Assembly (NCBI GenBank): GCA_937975705.1
Contig: CALJTX010000022.1
Location: 1 to 14,334, forward strand
Length of the DNA stretch: 14,334 nt
Source: an uncultured Flavobacteriia bacterium
Lineage (GTDB): Bacteria; Bacteroidota; Bacteroidia; Flavobacteriales_D; Crocinitomicaceae
Direction of reading: 5' to 3'
Of the stretch, positions 7,627-14,334 are shown one piece after another. How positions within the stretch are numbered: the first letter of the stretch is position 1; every line of letters begins with the position of its first letter. Both the position numbers and the translations under genes were made by a program. The notes below the pieces were generated by a model that did no database searches, was not told where the DNA came from, and was given only the letters and a program-made list of their open reading frames with translations.

Positions 7627-8583
7627 ATGAACCTTCAACAAAATACTAAAATCTACATCGCTGGTCACAAGGGCATGGTGGGCTCGGCTATTTGGCGCGC
7701 GCTGGAAAACGAAGGATTCACACAACTCATAGGAAAAACAAGCAAAGAGCTTGATTTGCGCAATCAAGCAGCTGTTCAAGAATTTTACACACGCGAGAAA
7801 CCTAAAGTGGTGATTGATGCTGCTGCCAGAGTAGGGGGTATTTTGGCCAATAACAATTTTCCATATCAGTTCCTGATGGAAAACATGCAAATCCAAAATA
7901 ACCTCATCGATGGCGCATTTCAGGCAGGAATCGACAAATTTATATTTTTGGGTAGCTCATGCATTTACCCCAAATTTGCCCCCCAACCCCTAAAAGAAGA
8001 GTGCTTACTTACCAATGCTTTAGAACCCACAAATGAGTGGTATGCCATTGCTAAAATAGCAGGAGTCAAGGCCTGTGAGGCCATTCGCAAACAGTTTGGT
8101 AAAGATTACGTGAGCTTGATGCCTACCAACCTCTATGGTTCGTTTGATAACTTTGATTTACAAACTTCACATGTCTTGCCCGCCATGATCAGGAAGTTTC
8201 ACGATGCCAAAAACAATAACCATGCTCCTGTAGAATTGTGGGGCAGCGGTACACCCATGCGCGAGTTTTTATTTGTTGATGATTTAGCTGAAGCTGTAGT
8301 ATTTGCGCTTAAACAGCACTTACCTGAGCACCTTTATAATGTAGGGACAGGAATGGATATTACTATTAAAGAATTGGCACTTACCATTCAAAAAGTAATA
8401 GGGCATGAAGGCTCAATCAATTGGGATGCCTCAAAACCAGACGGCACACCACGTAAGTTAATGGATGTATCAAAACTTAAAAATGCAGGTTGGCAATACA
8501 AAACGTCACTACAAGATGGAATTGCCCAAACCTATAATTGGTTTTTAGCGCACAGTTCACAAATTAAAGAAGTCAAAATATGA
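7627..8583 (+). CDS. fcl: GDP-L-fucose synthase
   Basis: The 318-residue product is an extended short-chain dehydrogenase. It converts GDP-4-keto-6-deoxymannose to GDP-L-fucose by 3,5-epimerisation and NADPH reduction in the cytosol. Visible marks are the GHKGMVGSA nucleotide loop at 13-21, AAARVGGI, FLGSSCIYPK with catalytic S110, and YAIAKIAG with Y139 and K143. The spacing Ser-29-Tyr-4-Lys is the same as in the E. coli enzyme. PTNLYG and REFLFVDDLAEA of the family are present, and the length is typical. Its stop overlaps the dehydratase start by ATGA, so the two pathway steps are translationally coupled; the order is reversed relative to the common gmd-fcl arrangement. It looks more AT-rich than its neighbours (23 of 60 G+C in line 8281-8340). 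Confidence 0.95.
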   Translation: MNLQQNTKIYIAGHKGMVGSAIWRALENEGFTQLIGKTSKELDLRNQAAVQEFYTREKPKVVIDAAARVGGILANNNFPYQFLMENMQIQNNLIDGAFQAGIDKFIFLGSSCIYPKFAPQPLKEECLLTNALEPTNEWYAIAKIAGVKACEAIRKQFGKDYVSLMPTNLYGSFDNFDLQTSHVLPAMIRKFHDAKNNNHAPVELWGSGTPMREFLFVDDLAEAVVFALKQHLPEHLYNVGTGMDITIKELALTIQKVIGHEGSINWDASKPDGTPRKLMDVSKLKNAGWQYKTSLQDGIAQTYNWFLAHSSQIKEVKI

Positions 8584-9656
8584 AAACGGCACTCATTACC
8601 GGTATCACCGGCCAAGATGGCTCTTACTTAGCCGAATTACTCTTAGATAAGGGATACATGGTGCATGGCATCAAGCGCCGGGCTTCGTCTTTTAATACAC
8701 AACGCATCGATCATATTTATCAAGATCAGCACAATCCGAATGTCCATTTCAAAATGCACTACGGTGACCTCACTGACTCTACCAACATCATCCGCATCAT
8801 CCAAGAGGTGCAACCAGATGAAATCTACAATTTGGGCGCCATGTCTCATGTCAAGGTTTCTTTTGACTCTCCTGAATACGTGGCCAATGTAGATGGCATC
8901 GGAACACTCCGCATTTTAGAAGCGGTGCGTATTTTAGGTCTTGAAAAGAAAACCCGTATTTACCAAGCATCTACCTCAGAACTCTACGGCGGCTTTGCTG
9001 AAAATAAAAACGCCAACGGTTTCTATGACGAAACATCTCCTTTTTACCCACGTTCACCTTACGGAGTTGCCAAAATCTACGGTTACTGGATCACCAAAAA
9101 TTACCGCGAGGCCTATGGTATGTATGCCTGCAACGGTATTTTATTCAACCACGAATCGCCGCGCAGAGGCGAAACCTTCGTCACTAGAAAAATAACCATG
9201 GCGGTTGCAGCTATTGCGCACCACAAACAAGACTGCCTTTACTTAGGTAACCTCAATGCCCTGCGCGACTGGGGCCACGCCAAAGATTACGTCGAGGCAA
9301 TGTGGAGAATGCTTCAGCAAGATACCCCTGAAGATTTCGTCATCGCAACTGGCCAAACTACCTCTATCCGCGATTTTGTACGCATGGCTTTTGCCGAAAT
9401 TGGCGTCGAACTCACTTTCGAAGGCAGCCAAGAAAACGAAATTGCCAAGGTACTGGCTTGCAGCAATCCGAACTACCAATTAGAAGTAGGAAAAACTATT
9501 GTTCGCGTGGATCCCAAATACTACCGCCCCACAGAAGTCGACCTCCTCATCGGCGACCCCACCAAGGCCAAAACACAATTAGGTTGGCAGCCTAAGTACG
9601 ACCTAACTTCACTCGTTAAAGAAATGATAGAGAGTGACTTAAAATTATTCTCCTAA
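8580..9656 (+). CDS. gmd: GDP-mannose 4,6-dehydratase
   Basis: The 358-residue product catalyses GDP-D-mannose to GDP-4-keto-6-deoxy-D-mannose, the substrate of the preceding enzyme. Evidence: N-terminal ALITGITGQDGSYLAELL NADP loop; YQASTSELYG with T132, S133 and E134, the same numbers as the catalytic Thr and Glu of the E. coli enzyme; YPRSPYGVAK with Y161 and K165; and NHESPRRGETFVTRKIT, which binds cofactor and supports the tetramer. A 5-residue insertion between E134 and Y161 relative to E. coli lies in the AENKNANGFYDE segment, which I recall as common in Bacteroidota versions. Length is typical. No manA, manB or manC genes are visible in the window, so GDP-mannose must come from elsewhere. 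Confidence 0.96.
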   Translation: MKTALITGITGQDGSYLAELLLDKGYMVHGIKRRASSFNTQRIDHIYQDQHNPNVHFKMHYGDLTDSTNIIRIIQEVQPDEIYNLGAMSHVKVSFDSPEYVANVDGIGTLRILEAVRILGLEKKTRIYQASTSELYGGFAENKNANGFYDETSPFYPRSPYGVAKIYGYWITKNYREAYGMYACNGILFNHESPRRGETFVTRKITMAVAAIAHHKQDCLYLGNLNALRDWGHAKDYVEAMWRMLQQDTPEDFVIATGQTTSIRDFVRMAFAEIGVELTFEGSQENEIAKVLACSNPNYQLEVGKTIVRVDPKYYRPTEVDLLIGDPTKAKTQLGWQPKYDLTSLVKEMIESDLKLFS

Positions 9657-9717
9657 AAACCCATGCTTCTTTACTCAAAACAAAGCAACTAATACCCAAT
9701 TTTCACGTCCATTTCAT

Positions 9718-10572
9718 ATGGCTTTATTTCGCATTCTCTCCACTATAAGACCTACTTTTTTCAAAGCATACCTTCATCGCTGTCTTTCAACACGTAGGCT
9801 CAAAATTGCTCATTTTTCACTCGTTGTTTTTTTGATTTTCATTCTTGTTGAATGGCAACATGAAAACAATTTGTATCGAAATATTGGCCATATGGCCCAA
9901 GCTCATGCCGCCAATCATACCGACACCTCCGTCGTGAAAGAAGCCATGACATCACTCAATCTCAGTATGCGCGCTCGTAGTGCAATTTTTCGAGGACACG
10001 AAAAGTTGAGCTGGAAACAAAGTGTTTTGCAAAGTGCCGACATCAACCTCATGTATGGTTCGGGTGCTTGTGGCGGCTATTCAATGGTACTAGCGCGCAC
10101 ATTACAAGTCCTAGGATACGACGTCCGAATCGGACAGCTCAAAATTGTGAACGGCACCTGGGGTGGCCACATCATCATCGAATACCGCTCGAATATCCTC
10201 AATAAATGGGTCATGATAGATCCACTTTACACCTGGATACCGCGCACCAAAAGCGGCAAAATGGCAAGCATTAAATATGTCTCCAAACACTGGCAAGATT
10301 TTGAAAGTCAGATGCCCGAAAGTTTCAAAGAAAAATACCGCTACAACGACGTCCGCTACACCAACTGGGACAAATGGGGTGGTATCTCTAAACCCTACTA
10401 TGGTTTAGCTAAATTGTTAATGGGCAAGACCTATGCAGATACGATCAGCTTGCGCATGTACCGCCTCAGCACCTTTCCACTGCTTTTCTGGACAACAGTA
10501 GCAATCTATTTCTCCTTATTTAGTTTCGGCTATTTTAAATTCAGACGCCAACAACGATTGGCAAGTCAATAA
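9718..10572 (+). CDS. Membrane-anchored transglutaminase-like cysteine enzyme, function unknown
   Basis: The 284-residue product has one membrane segment near the start (about 30-44, after the basic RRLK) and a second near the end (about 252-273, followed by KFRRQQR). The basic flanks on both predict that the central domain faces the periplasm. That domain has the order of a transglutaminase-like core: SGACGGYS with C118, GGHIIIEY with H151 and WVMIDPLY with D168, a plausible Cys-His-Asp triad. Such domains act as peptidases, amidases or acyl-transferases; the sequence alone does not say which. The gene starts 61 bases after gmd and ends 3 bases before the permease gene, so it is almost certainly in the operon. 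I know of no standard polysaccharide-export role for it. The fold call is fairly secure, the substrate is unknown. Confidence 0.72.
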   Translation: MALFRILSTIRPTFFKAYLHRCLSTRRLKIAHFSLVVFLIFILVEWQHENNLYRNIGHMAQAHAANHTDTSVVKEAMTSLNLSMRARSAIFRGHEKLSWKQSVLQSADINLMYGSGACGGYSMVLARTLQVLGYDVRIGQLKIVNGTWGGHIIIEYRSNILNKWVMIDPLYTWIPRTKSGKMASIKYVSKHWQDFESQMPESFKEKYRYNDVRYTNWDKWGGISKPYYGLAKLLMGKTYADTISLRMYRLSTFPLLFWTTVAIYFSLFSFGYFKFRRQQRLASQ

Positions 10573-10575
10573 AAT

Positions 10576-11433
10576 ATGGACCACCAAGAAGCCCTCAAAG
10601 AATGGGATTTAATTATTGAGCCACAAAGCTCATTACTAGAACTCAATTTAAAAGATGTATGGCGCTACCGCGACCTCCTATGGTTGTTGGTCAAGCGCGA
10701 TTTCGTCTCTTTCTACAAGCAAACTATTTTAGGACCACTGTGGTTTTTTATACAGCCGCTCTTCACCACCATCATCTTTACTTTTATTTTCGGCAAGCTC
10801 GCGGGCCTCAGTACCGATGGTTTGCCACAGCCGCTTTTCTACATGGCGGGCATTACCGCCTGGAATTATTTTGCCGACTGCCTTACCAAAACCAGTACGG
10901 TATTCCGAGACAACGCCAATATTTTCGGCAAGGTCTATTTTCCGCGTCTCATTATGCCGCTTAGTATAGTCGTTAGCAACTTGGTGCGCTTTGCCGTGCA
11001 AATGATTCTATTTTTTATGATGCTTGGCTATTACGCATATTACGGCGCAAATTTCCATCTGAACGCAACTGTGCTGCTCTTCCCGGTGCTCGTTCTTCTT
11101 ATGGCGCTGTTAGGTTTGGGTCTTGGCCTGATCATAACAGCACTCACCACCAAATACCGCGACCTTGCTTTTCTGATCACTTTCGGCGTACAACTCATGA
11201 TGTACGCTACTACCGTTATTTACCCCCTCAGCGCCGCCCCAGCCGCTTACAAATGGGTCATCGAACTCAACCCCATGACCGGCATTATAGAAGCCTTCCG
11301 CTACGGCTTCTTGGGCGAGGGCAGCCTCACATTTCAAACACTTGGCTATTCAGTCATATTTACACTTGTCTCCCTCTTTTTGGGTGTCATTATCTTTAAC
11401 AAGACGGAGAAAACCTTCGTCGACACGGTTTAG
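10576..11433 (+). CDS. wzm: ABC-2 type polysaccharide export permease (Wzm-like)
   Basis: The 285-residue product has the Wzm/TagG N-terminus (LNLKDVWRYRDLLWLLVKRD), then YKQTILGPLWFFIQP leading into the first membrane segment, and about six hydrophobic segments in all. A conserved amphipathic stretch VFRDNANIFGKVYFPRLIMP precedes the third. LNPMTGIIEAFRYGFLG near residue 235 is another family mark. It forms the inner-membrane channel for lipid-linked glycan export, driven by the ATPase encoded 3 bases downstream. Length is typical. Which glycan it carries is not readable from it. Confidence 0.93.
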   Translation: MDHQEALKEWDLIIEPQSSLLELNLKDVWRYRDLLWLLVKRDFVSFYKQTILGPLWFFIQPLFTTIIFTFIFGKLAGLSTDGLPQPLFYMAGITAWNYFADCLTKTSTVFRDNANIFGKVYFPRLIMPLSIVVSNLVRFAVQMILFFMMLGYYAYYGANFHLNATVLLFPVLVLLMALLGLGLGLIITALTTKYRDLAFLITFGVQLMMYATTVIYPLSAAPAAYKWVIELNPMTGIIEAFRYGFLGEGSLTFQTLGYSVIFTLVSLFLGVIIFNKTEKTFVDTV

Positions 11434-11436
11434 CAC

Positions 11437-12681
11437 ATGAGCAACACAGCCATCAAAGTCGAGAACCTCTCCAAAATCTACCGCCTCGGCGAAATCGGTA
11501 CCGGCACCATCTCCAGAGACATGGAACGCTGGTTCAAGACCAAAGTCCTCAAACAAGAAGACCCCTTCCTGAAAATTGGCGAAACCAATGACCGCGCCAA
11601 CAAAGGTGCTTCAGACATCGTCTACAGCCTCCAAGACATCAACTTCGAAATCAACCAAGGCGACGCAGTTGGCATCATTGGCCGCAACGGCGCCGGCAAA
11701 AGCACCTTACTGAAAATCCTCTCACGAGTCACCACCCCCACCACCGGCCGCATCAACATCAAAGGCCGCGTAGCCTCTCTACTCGAAGTCGGCACTGGTT
11801 TCCACCCAGAACTCACGGGCCGCGAAAACATCTACCTCAACGGCGCCATCCTCGGCATGCGCAAACGCGAAATCGACCGCAAACTCGACGAAATCATCGA
11901 CTTCTCCGGCGTAGAACGCTACATAGACACCCCCGTCAAACGCTACTCCTCCGGAATGTACGTCCGCCTTGCCTTCGCCGTCGCCGCCCACTTAGAATCA
12001 GAAATCCTCATTGTCGACGAAGTACTAGCCGTTGGCGACGCAGAGTTTCAGAAGAAGTGCTTAGGCAAGATGGGTGAAGTGAGTAAGGGCGAGGGTAGAA
12101 CGGTGTTGTTTGTGAGTCATAATATGGGGGCGGTGCAGAGTTTGTGTAATAAGGGTATTTTGTTGGATAGAGGTACTGTTATCGGTGATAATCACATTGA
12201 TTCAGTTCTTTCAATGTACAGTAGTAATCACATTTCAAAAACGTGGGAAAATAAATTATTGGATCTTAAAGACTATGGTCTAGTTTCATTAAACTGCGAA
12301 ATTATAGGAGAACAACCACATCTAAAGTTAAATCTGAATTTTTCGATTTACAATAAGGATATTTCATCGAAAAAAGCATTTGTTGCATTTTATATTTCAT
12401 CAGGTGATTCATTTCCATTAATGGAGTCAATTCCCGGATATAATACAATACAATTTACCGAACAAGACCAAATTACAAACTACTCAGCTGTAATAGATAT
12501 TTCATATATTATCCCAGGAACATATAATTTAGGTTTATGGTTTGGCTTTGATCATTTTTCAGAAATCATGAATTATAAAGAAATCGTGAGTTTTGAGGTA
12601 ACACAAAACCCTAGTAATAATAGAACTATAGATTTCCCCAAGAATGCTGGTTATTTCGCCCCTTTATCCTATATAAAATGA
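11437..12681 (+). CDS. wzt: ABC polysaccharide export ATPase with C-terminal glycan-recognition domain (Wzt-like)
   Basis: The 414-residue product has an ATPase domain with an insert of about 40 residues near 20-60 typical of this subfamily, Walker A GRNGAGKST (82-90), LLEVGTGFHPELTGRENIYLNG, signature YSSGMYVRLAFAVA (170 onward), Walker B ILIVDEVLAVGD (190 onward) and H-loop VSHN (H228). Residues about 250-414 form a beta-rich C-terminal domain ending with IIPGTYNLGLWFG and a Phe/Pro-rich tail, like the Wzt_C domain that recognises the modified end of the glycan in O-antigen exporters. Composition changes sharply within the gene: C-ended GC-rich codons to about 12048, G-ended codons to about 12178, then AT-rich codons. 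This suggests recombination. The stop overlaps the next start by ATGA. Confidence 0.93.
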   Translation: MSNTAIKVENLSKIYRLGEIGTGTISRDMERWFKTKVLKQEDPFLKIGETNDRANKGASDIVYSLQDINFEINQGDAVGIIGRNGAGKSTLLKILSRVTTPTTGRINIKGRVASLLEVGTGFHPELTGRENIYLNGAILGMRKREIDRKLDEIIDFSGVERYIDTPVKRYSSGMYVRLAFAVAAHLESEILIVDEVLAVGDAEFQKKCLGKMGEVSKGEGRTVLFVSHNMGAVQSLCNKGILLDRGTVIGDNHIDSVLSMYSSNHISKTWENKLLDLKDYGLVSLNCEIIGEQPHLKLNLNFSIYNKDISSKKAFVAFYISSGDSFPLMESIPGYNTIQFTEQDQITNYSAVIDISYIIPGTYNLGLWFGFDHFSEIMNYKEIVSFEVTQNPSNNRTIDFPKNAGYFAPLSYIK

Positions 12682-13496
12682 TTAAAAAACAAACGTCTCG
12701 ATTTAAACTTTTGATCAAAAGTTTAATACCTCAAAGGCTTCTAAATAAACGGTATTTGAATAGTTTATTATCCTCAGTAAAAGTAATTAAATCACATGAA
12801 ATTTTTGCAGAGGGAATAAAAATTGAAATAGACAATATGCAAATTTTATTAAGAGACCAAAGTCACAGCGATATATTTGTGTTCAAACAAATATTTGAAT
12901 ACCAAGAATATAAAGTTATTTATGAAATACTGAATTCACTTAATCAGGACCATTATACAATCGTTGATGCAGGAGCCAATATTGGTTTAACATCACTTTA
13001 TCTATCAAATAAACTAAGCAATTGTAAATGTATATTAATTGAGCCGGATAAAAATAATTTTAAACAATTAACTAGTAATGTTGGTAGAAATGAATTGTTG
13101 TTAGATACAATTTGTATAGACAAGGCTCTATCAAGCAATTCCAAAAAATTATTTTCACTAGAAAACAATTTTCGTGATGAATTGGATTGGTCAATTAGGG
13201 CTTTAGAAGATGATTCTGGAACTGTCCAATCAATCGATTTATATGATATAGTTGATCAATATCTTGGAACACCCATTGATTTATTGAAGATGGATATTGA
13301 AGGTGGTGAGTTTGAGGTCTTCACTAACGACAAGAATTGTGCTTTTTTAGATCACTTTAAAGTTTTAGCAATCGAAATACACGATGAAGTTGGTGATAGA
13401 AAAGAAATTGAAAGGCAATTAGCGTTACATAATTTTACTTATTTTAATTCTGGTGAGCTCACCATTGGTATAAATAATAACTTATTTCGAATCTAA
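12678..13496 (+). CDS. FkbM-family SAM-dependent methyltransferase
   Basis: The 272-residue product has the SAM-binding motif IVDAGANIGLTSLYLS (D97, G99, G103), the acidic post-strand-2 segment ILIEPDKNNF, and DLLKMDIEGGEFEVF (D206, E208, G209), the hallmark of the FkbM family. It ends near AIEIHDEV and a short beta segment, a normal length. FkbM-type enzymes in glycan loci O-methylate sugars. The acceptor here could be fucose or a chain-terminal sugar, but that is inference. It overlaps wzt by four bases and shares its AT-rich 3' composition, so the two probably arrived together. Confidence 0.9.
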   Translation: MIKKQTSRFKLLIKSLIPQRLLNKRYLNSLLSSVKVIKSHEIFAEGIKIEIDNMQILLRDQSHSDIFVFKQIFEYQEYKVIYEILNSLNQDHYTIVDAGANIGLTSLYLSNKLSNCKCILIEPDKNNFKQLTSNVGRNELLLDTICIDKALSSNSKKLFSLENNFRDELDWSIRALEDDSGTVQSIDLYDIVDQYLGTPIDLLKMDIEGGEFEVFTNDKNCAFLDHFKVLAIEIHDEVGDRKEIERQLALHNFTYFNSGELTIGINNNLFRI

Positions 13497-13743
13497 AAGA
13501 ACAATGGATTTTCATTAATTATACCTACACAAAATAGATAACTTCAGGTGCATGAATATTTTAAAACCCTGGAGCTTAGAAAAGTCGCTTATTGGGACTG
13601 AGTTCAATACATCTGTATTCTCTGGTCCTAATATTTACTAAGAATAGGGGGGCAATTCGAAAAAGAAGTTCTATGTGGCAATATCTAACTACAATTAATT
13701 TAGTAATGAAAACAAGATTGCTTTTTCGATTTAAAAAAGTACT
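13497..13743 (+). other. 247-base gap without a recognisable gene; possible decayed gene
   Basis: This AT-rich stretch interrupts an otherwise tightly packed operon. It holds only short open frames: 13552-13641 (29 residues, MNILKPWSLEKSLIGTEFNT and onward) and 13673-13759 (28 residues, overlapping the next start). None is recognised. No TAnnTTTG element, tRNA or convincing hairpin was seen. It may be a remnant of a lost gene or a recombination scar. Confidence 0.4.
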
Positions 13744-14334
13744 ATGGATGTTTCAGTAATTATTTGTTGCTATAATAGTGAAAATAGAATTGTTCCTACT
13801 CTTGAGCATTTATCTAAGCAAATTCTGGGCTCTTTGCGTTGTGAGATAATCCTTGTAGATAACAATTGCACGGATGAAACAATTCAGATAGCAGAAGAGT
13901 TCTGGAATGAATCTGCAGCGCCGTTTTCATTGAATGTTGTAGTGGAAAAGACCCCCGGACTTTCATTTGCTCGTAAAGCGGGTGTTTTAGCCGCTAAAGG
14001 TGAAATTTTAATTTTCTGTGATGATGATAATTGGTTATCTGAGCATTTTGTTTTAAATGGGTTCGAGATAATGAATTCTAACCATGATATTGGTGTTCTA
14101 GGTGGTATAGGAATACCAATTTTCGATGGAAAAGAACCAAATTGGTTCTCTACTTTTCAAGGAGCATATGCCGTTGGACACCAATCTATTTATTCCGGGG
14201 ATATTACAAGTAGAGGCTATGTTTGGGGTGCAGGATGTTTTGTTAGAAAAGATACAATGTTACACATGTATTCCGCAGGATTTACTTCACTTTGCACAGA
14301 TCGAAAAGGTAATGAATTAACTTCCGGTGGTGAT
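13744..14334 (+). CDS. Family 2 glycosyltransferase, N-terminal part (3' end outside window)
   Basis: From ATG 13744 the frame is open to the window end (197 codons). The product starts MDVSVIICCYNSENRIVPTL, the GT-A nucleotide-binding strand. It continues with CEIILVDNNCTDET, VVVEKTPGLSFARKAGVLAA and ILIFCDDDNWL, whose D93-D95 is the DXD metal/sugar-nucleotide motif. VWGAGCFVRKD and LTSGGD at the edge match the acceptor and catalytic-base region of family GT2. It would transfer a sugar from a nucleotide donor to the growing glycan in the cytosol. Donor and acceptor cannot be read from the sequence; GDP-fucose is made by the locus, but GT2 enzymes use many donors. It lies after a 247-base gap and is less AT-rich than the FkbM gene before it by eye. 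Confidence 0.9.
   Translation, partial: MDVSVIICCYNSENRIVPTLEHLSKQILGSLRCEIILVDNNCTDETIQIAEEFWNESAAPFSLNVVVEKTPGLSFARKAGVLAAKGEILIFCDDDNWLSEHFVLNGFEIMNSNHDIGVLGGIGIPIFDGKEPNWFSTFQGAYAVGHQSIYSGDITSRGYVWGAGCFVRKDTMLHMYSAGFTSLCTDRKGNELTSGGD

Noticed and set aside
13673..13759. 28-residue open frame overlapping the glycosyltransferase start
   Set aside because: Too short, no recognised motif, and it overlaps a well-supported GT2 start in another frame.
14126..14320. 64-residue open frame near the right edge
   Set aside because: It is a shifted-frame shadow of the GT2 gene, whose own frame carries the DXD and SGGD motifs.
1..14334. CRISPR array, tRNA, rRNA, insertion sequence or phage genes
   Set aside because: No short spaced direct repeats, cloverleaf-like segments, transposase motifs or phage proteins were seen. 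The only repeats are coding repeats within surface proteins.

Overview
This window comes from a Bacteroidota genome. The evidence is a protein ending in a gliding-motility-type C-terminal sorting domain, a PorP/SprF-family outer-membrane protein, OmpA-family proteins with beta-propeller (PD40) repeats, an UpxY/NusG-like antiterminator heading a polysaccharide locus, and promoter-like TAnnTTTG elements instead of sigma70-type boxes. I cannot place it to genus. Flavobacteriales or a related order would fit, but that is a guess.

Left part (1-6801), cell surface. A large repeat-rich adhesin enters from the left edge. It has Ig-like units, HYR-like units, an acidic Asp-rich stretch and a T9SS sorting domain. 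It is followed at short spacing by a PorP/SprF-like barrel protein and a 957-residue OmpA protein that carries four tandem CshA-like fibril repeats between a beta-propeller and the peptidoglycan-binding domain. This adhesin, SprF and OmpA order looks like one T9SS surface-display unit. A second, ordinary OmpA porin-like gene converges on it from the right.

Middle (6802-6986) is a divergent regulatory region. It has a TAnnTTTG hexamer-type element immediately in front of each flanking gene.

Right part (6987-14334) is a rightward polysaccharide synthesis and export locus. It runs UpxY-like antiterminator, GDP-L-fucose synthase, GDP-mannose 4,6-dehydratase, a membrane-anchored transglutaminase-like protein, ABC-2 permease (Wzm), ABC ATPase with a C-terminal carbohydrate-binding domain (Wzt), FkbM methyltransferase, a 247-base gap, then a family 2 glycosyltransferase that runs off the right edge. 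Most genes overlap by 4 bases or sit 3 bases apart, so they are probably one transcript. The two nucleotide-sugar enzymes make GDP-L-fucose from GDP-mannose. The glycosyltransferase and FkbM enzyme would build and methylate a glycan, and Wzm/Wzt would export it across the inner membrane.

The most notable signals are these. First, base composition breaks abruptly inside wzt, from 56% GC to 30% GC by hand count, close to the boundary between the ATPase domain and the substrate-recognition domain. The AT-rich block continues through the FkbM gene, which suggests a swapped specificity cassette. Second, a Cys-His-Asp transglutaminase-like membrane protein of unknown role sits inside the export operon. 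Third, CshA-like fibril repeats occur within an OmpA anchor protein.
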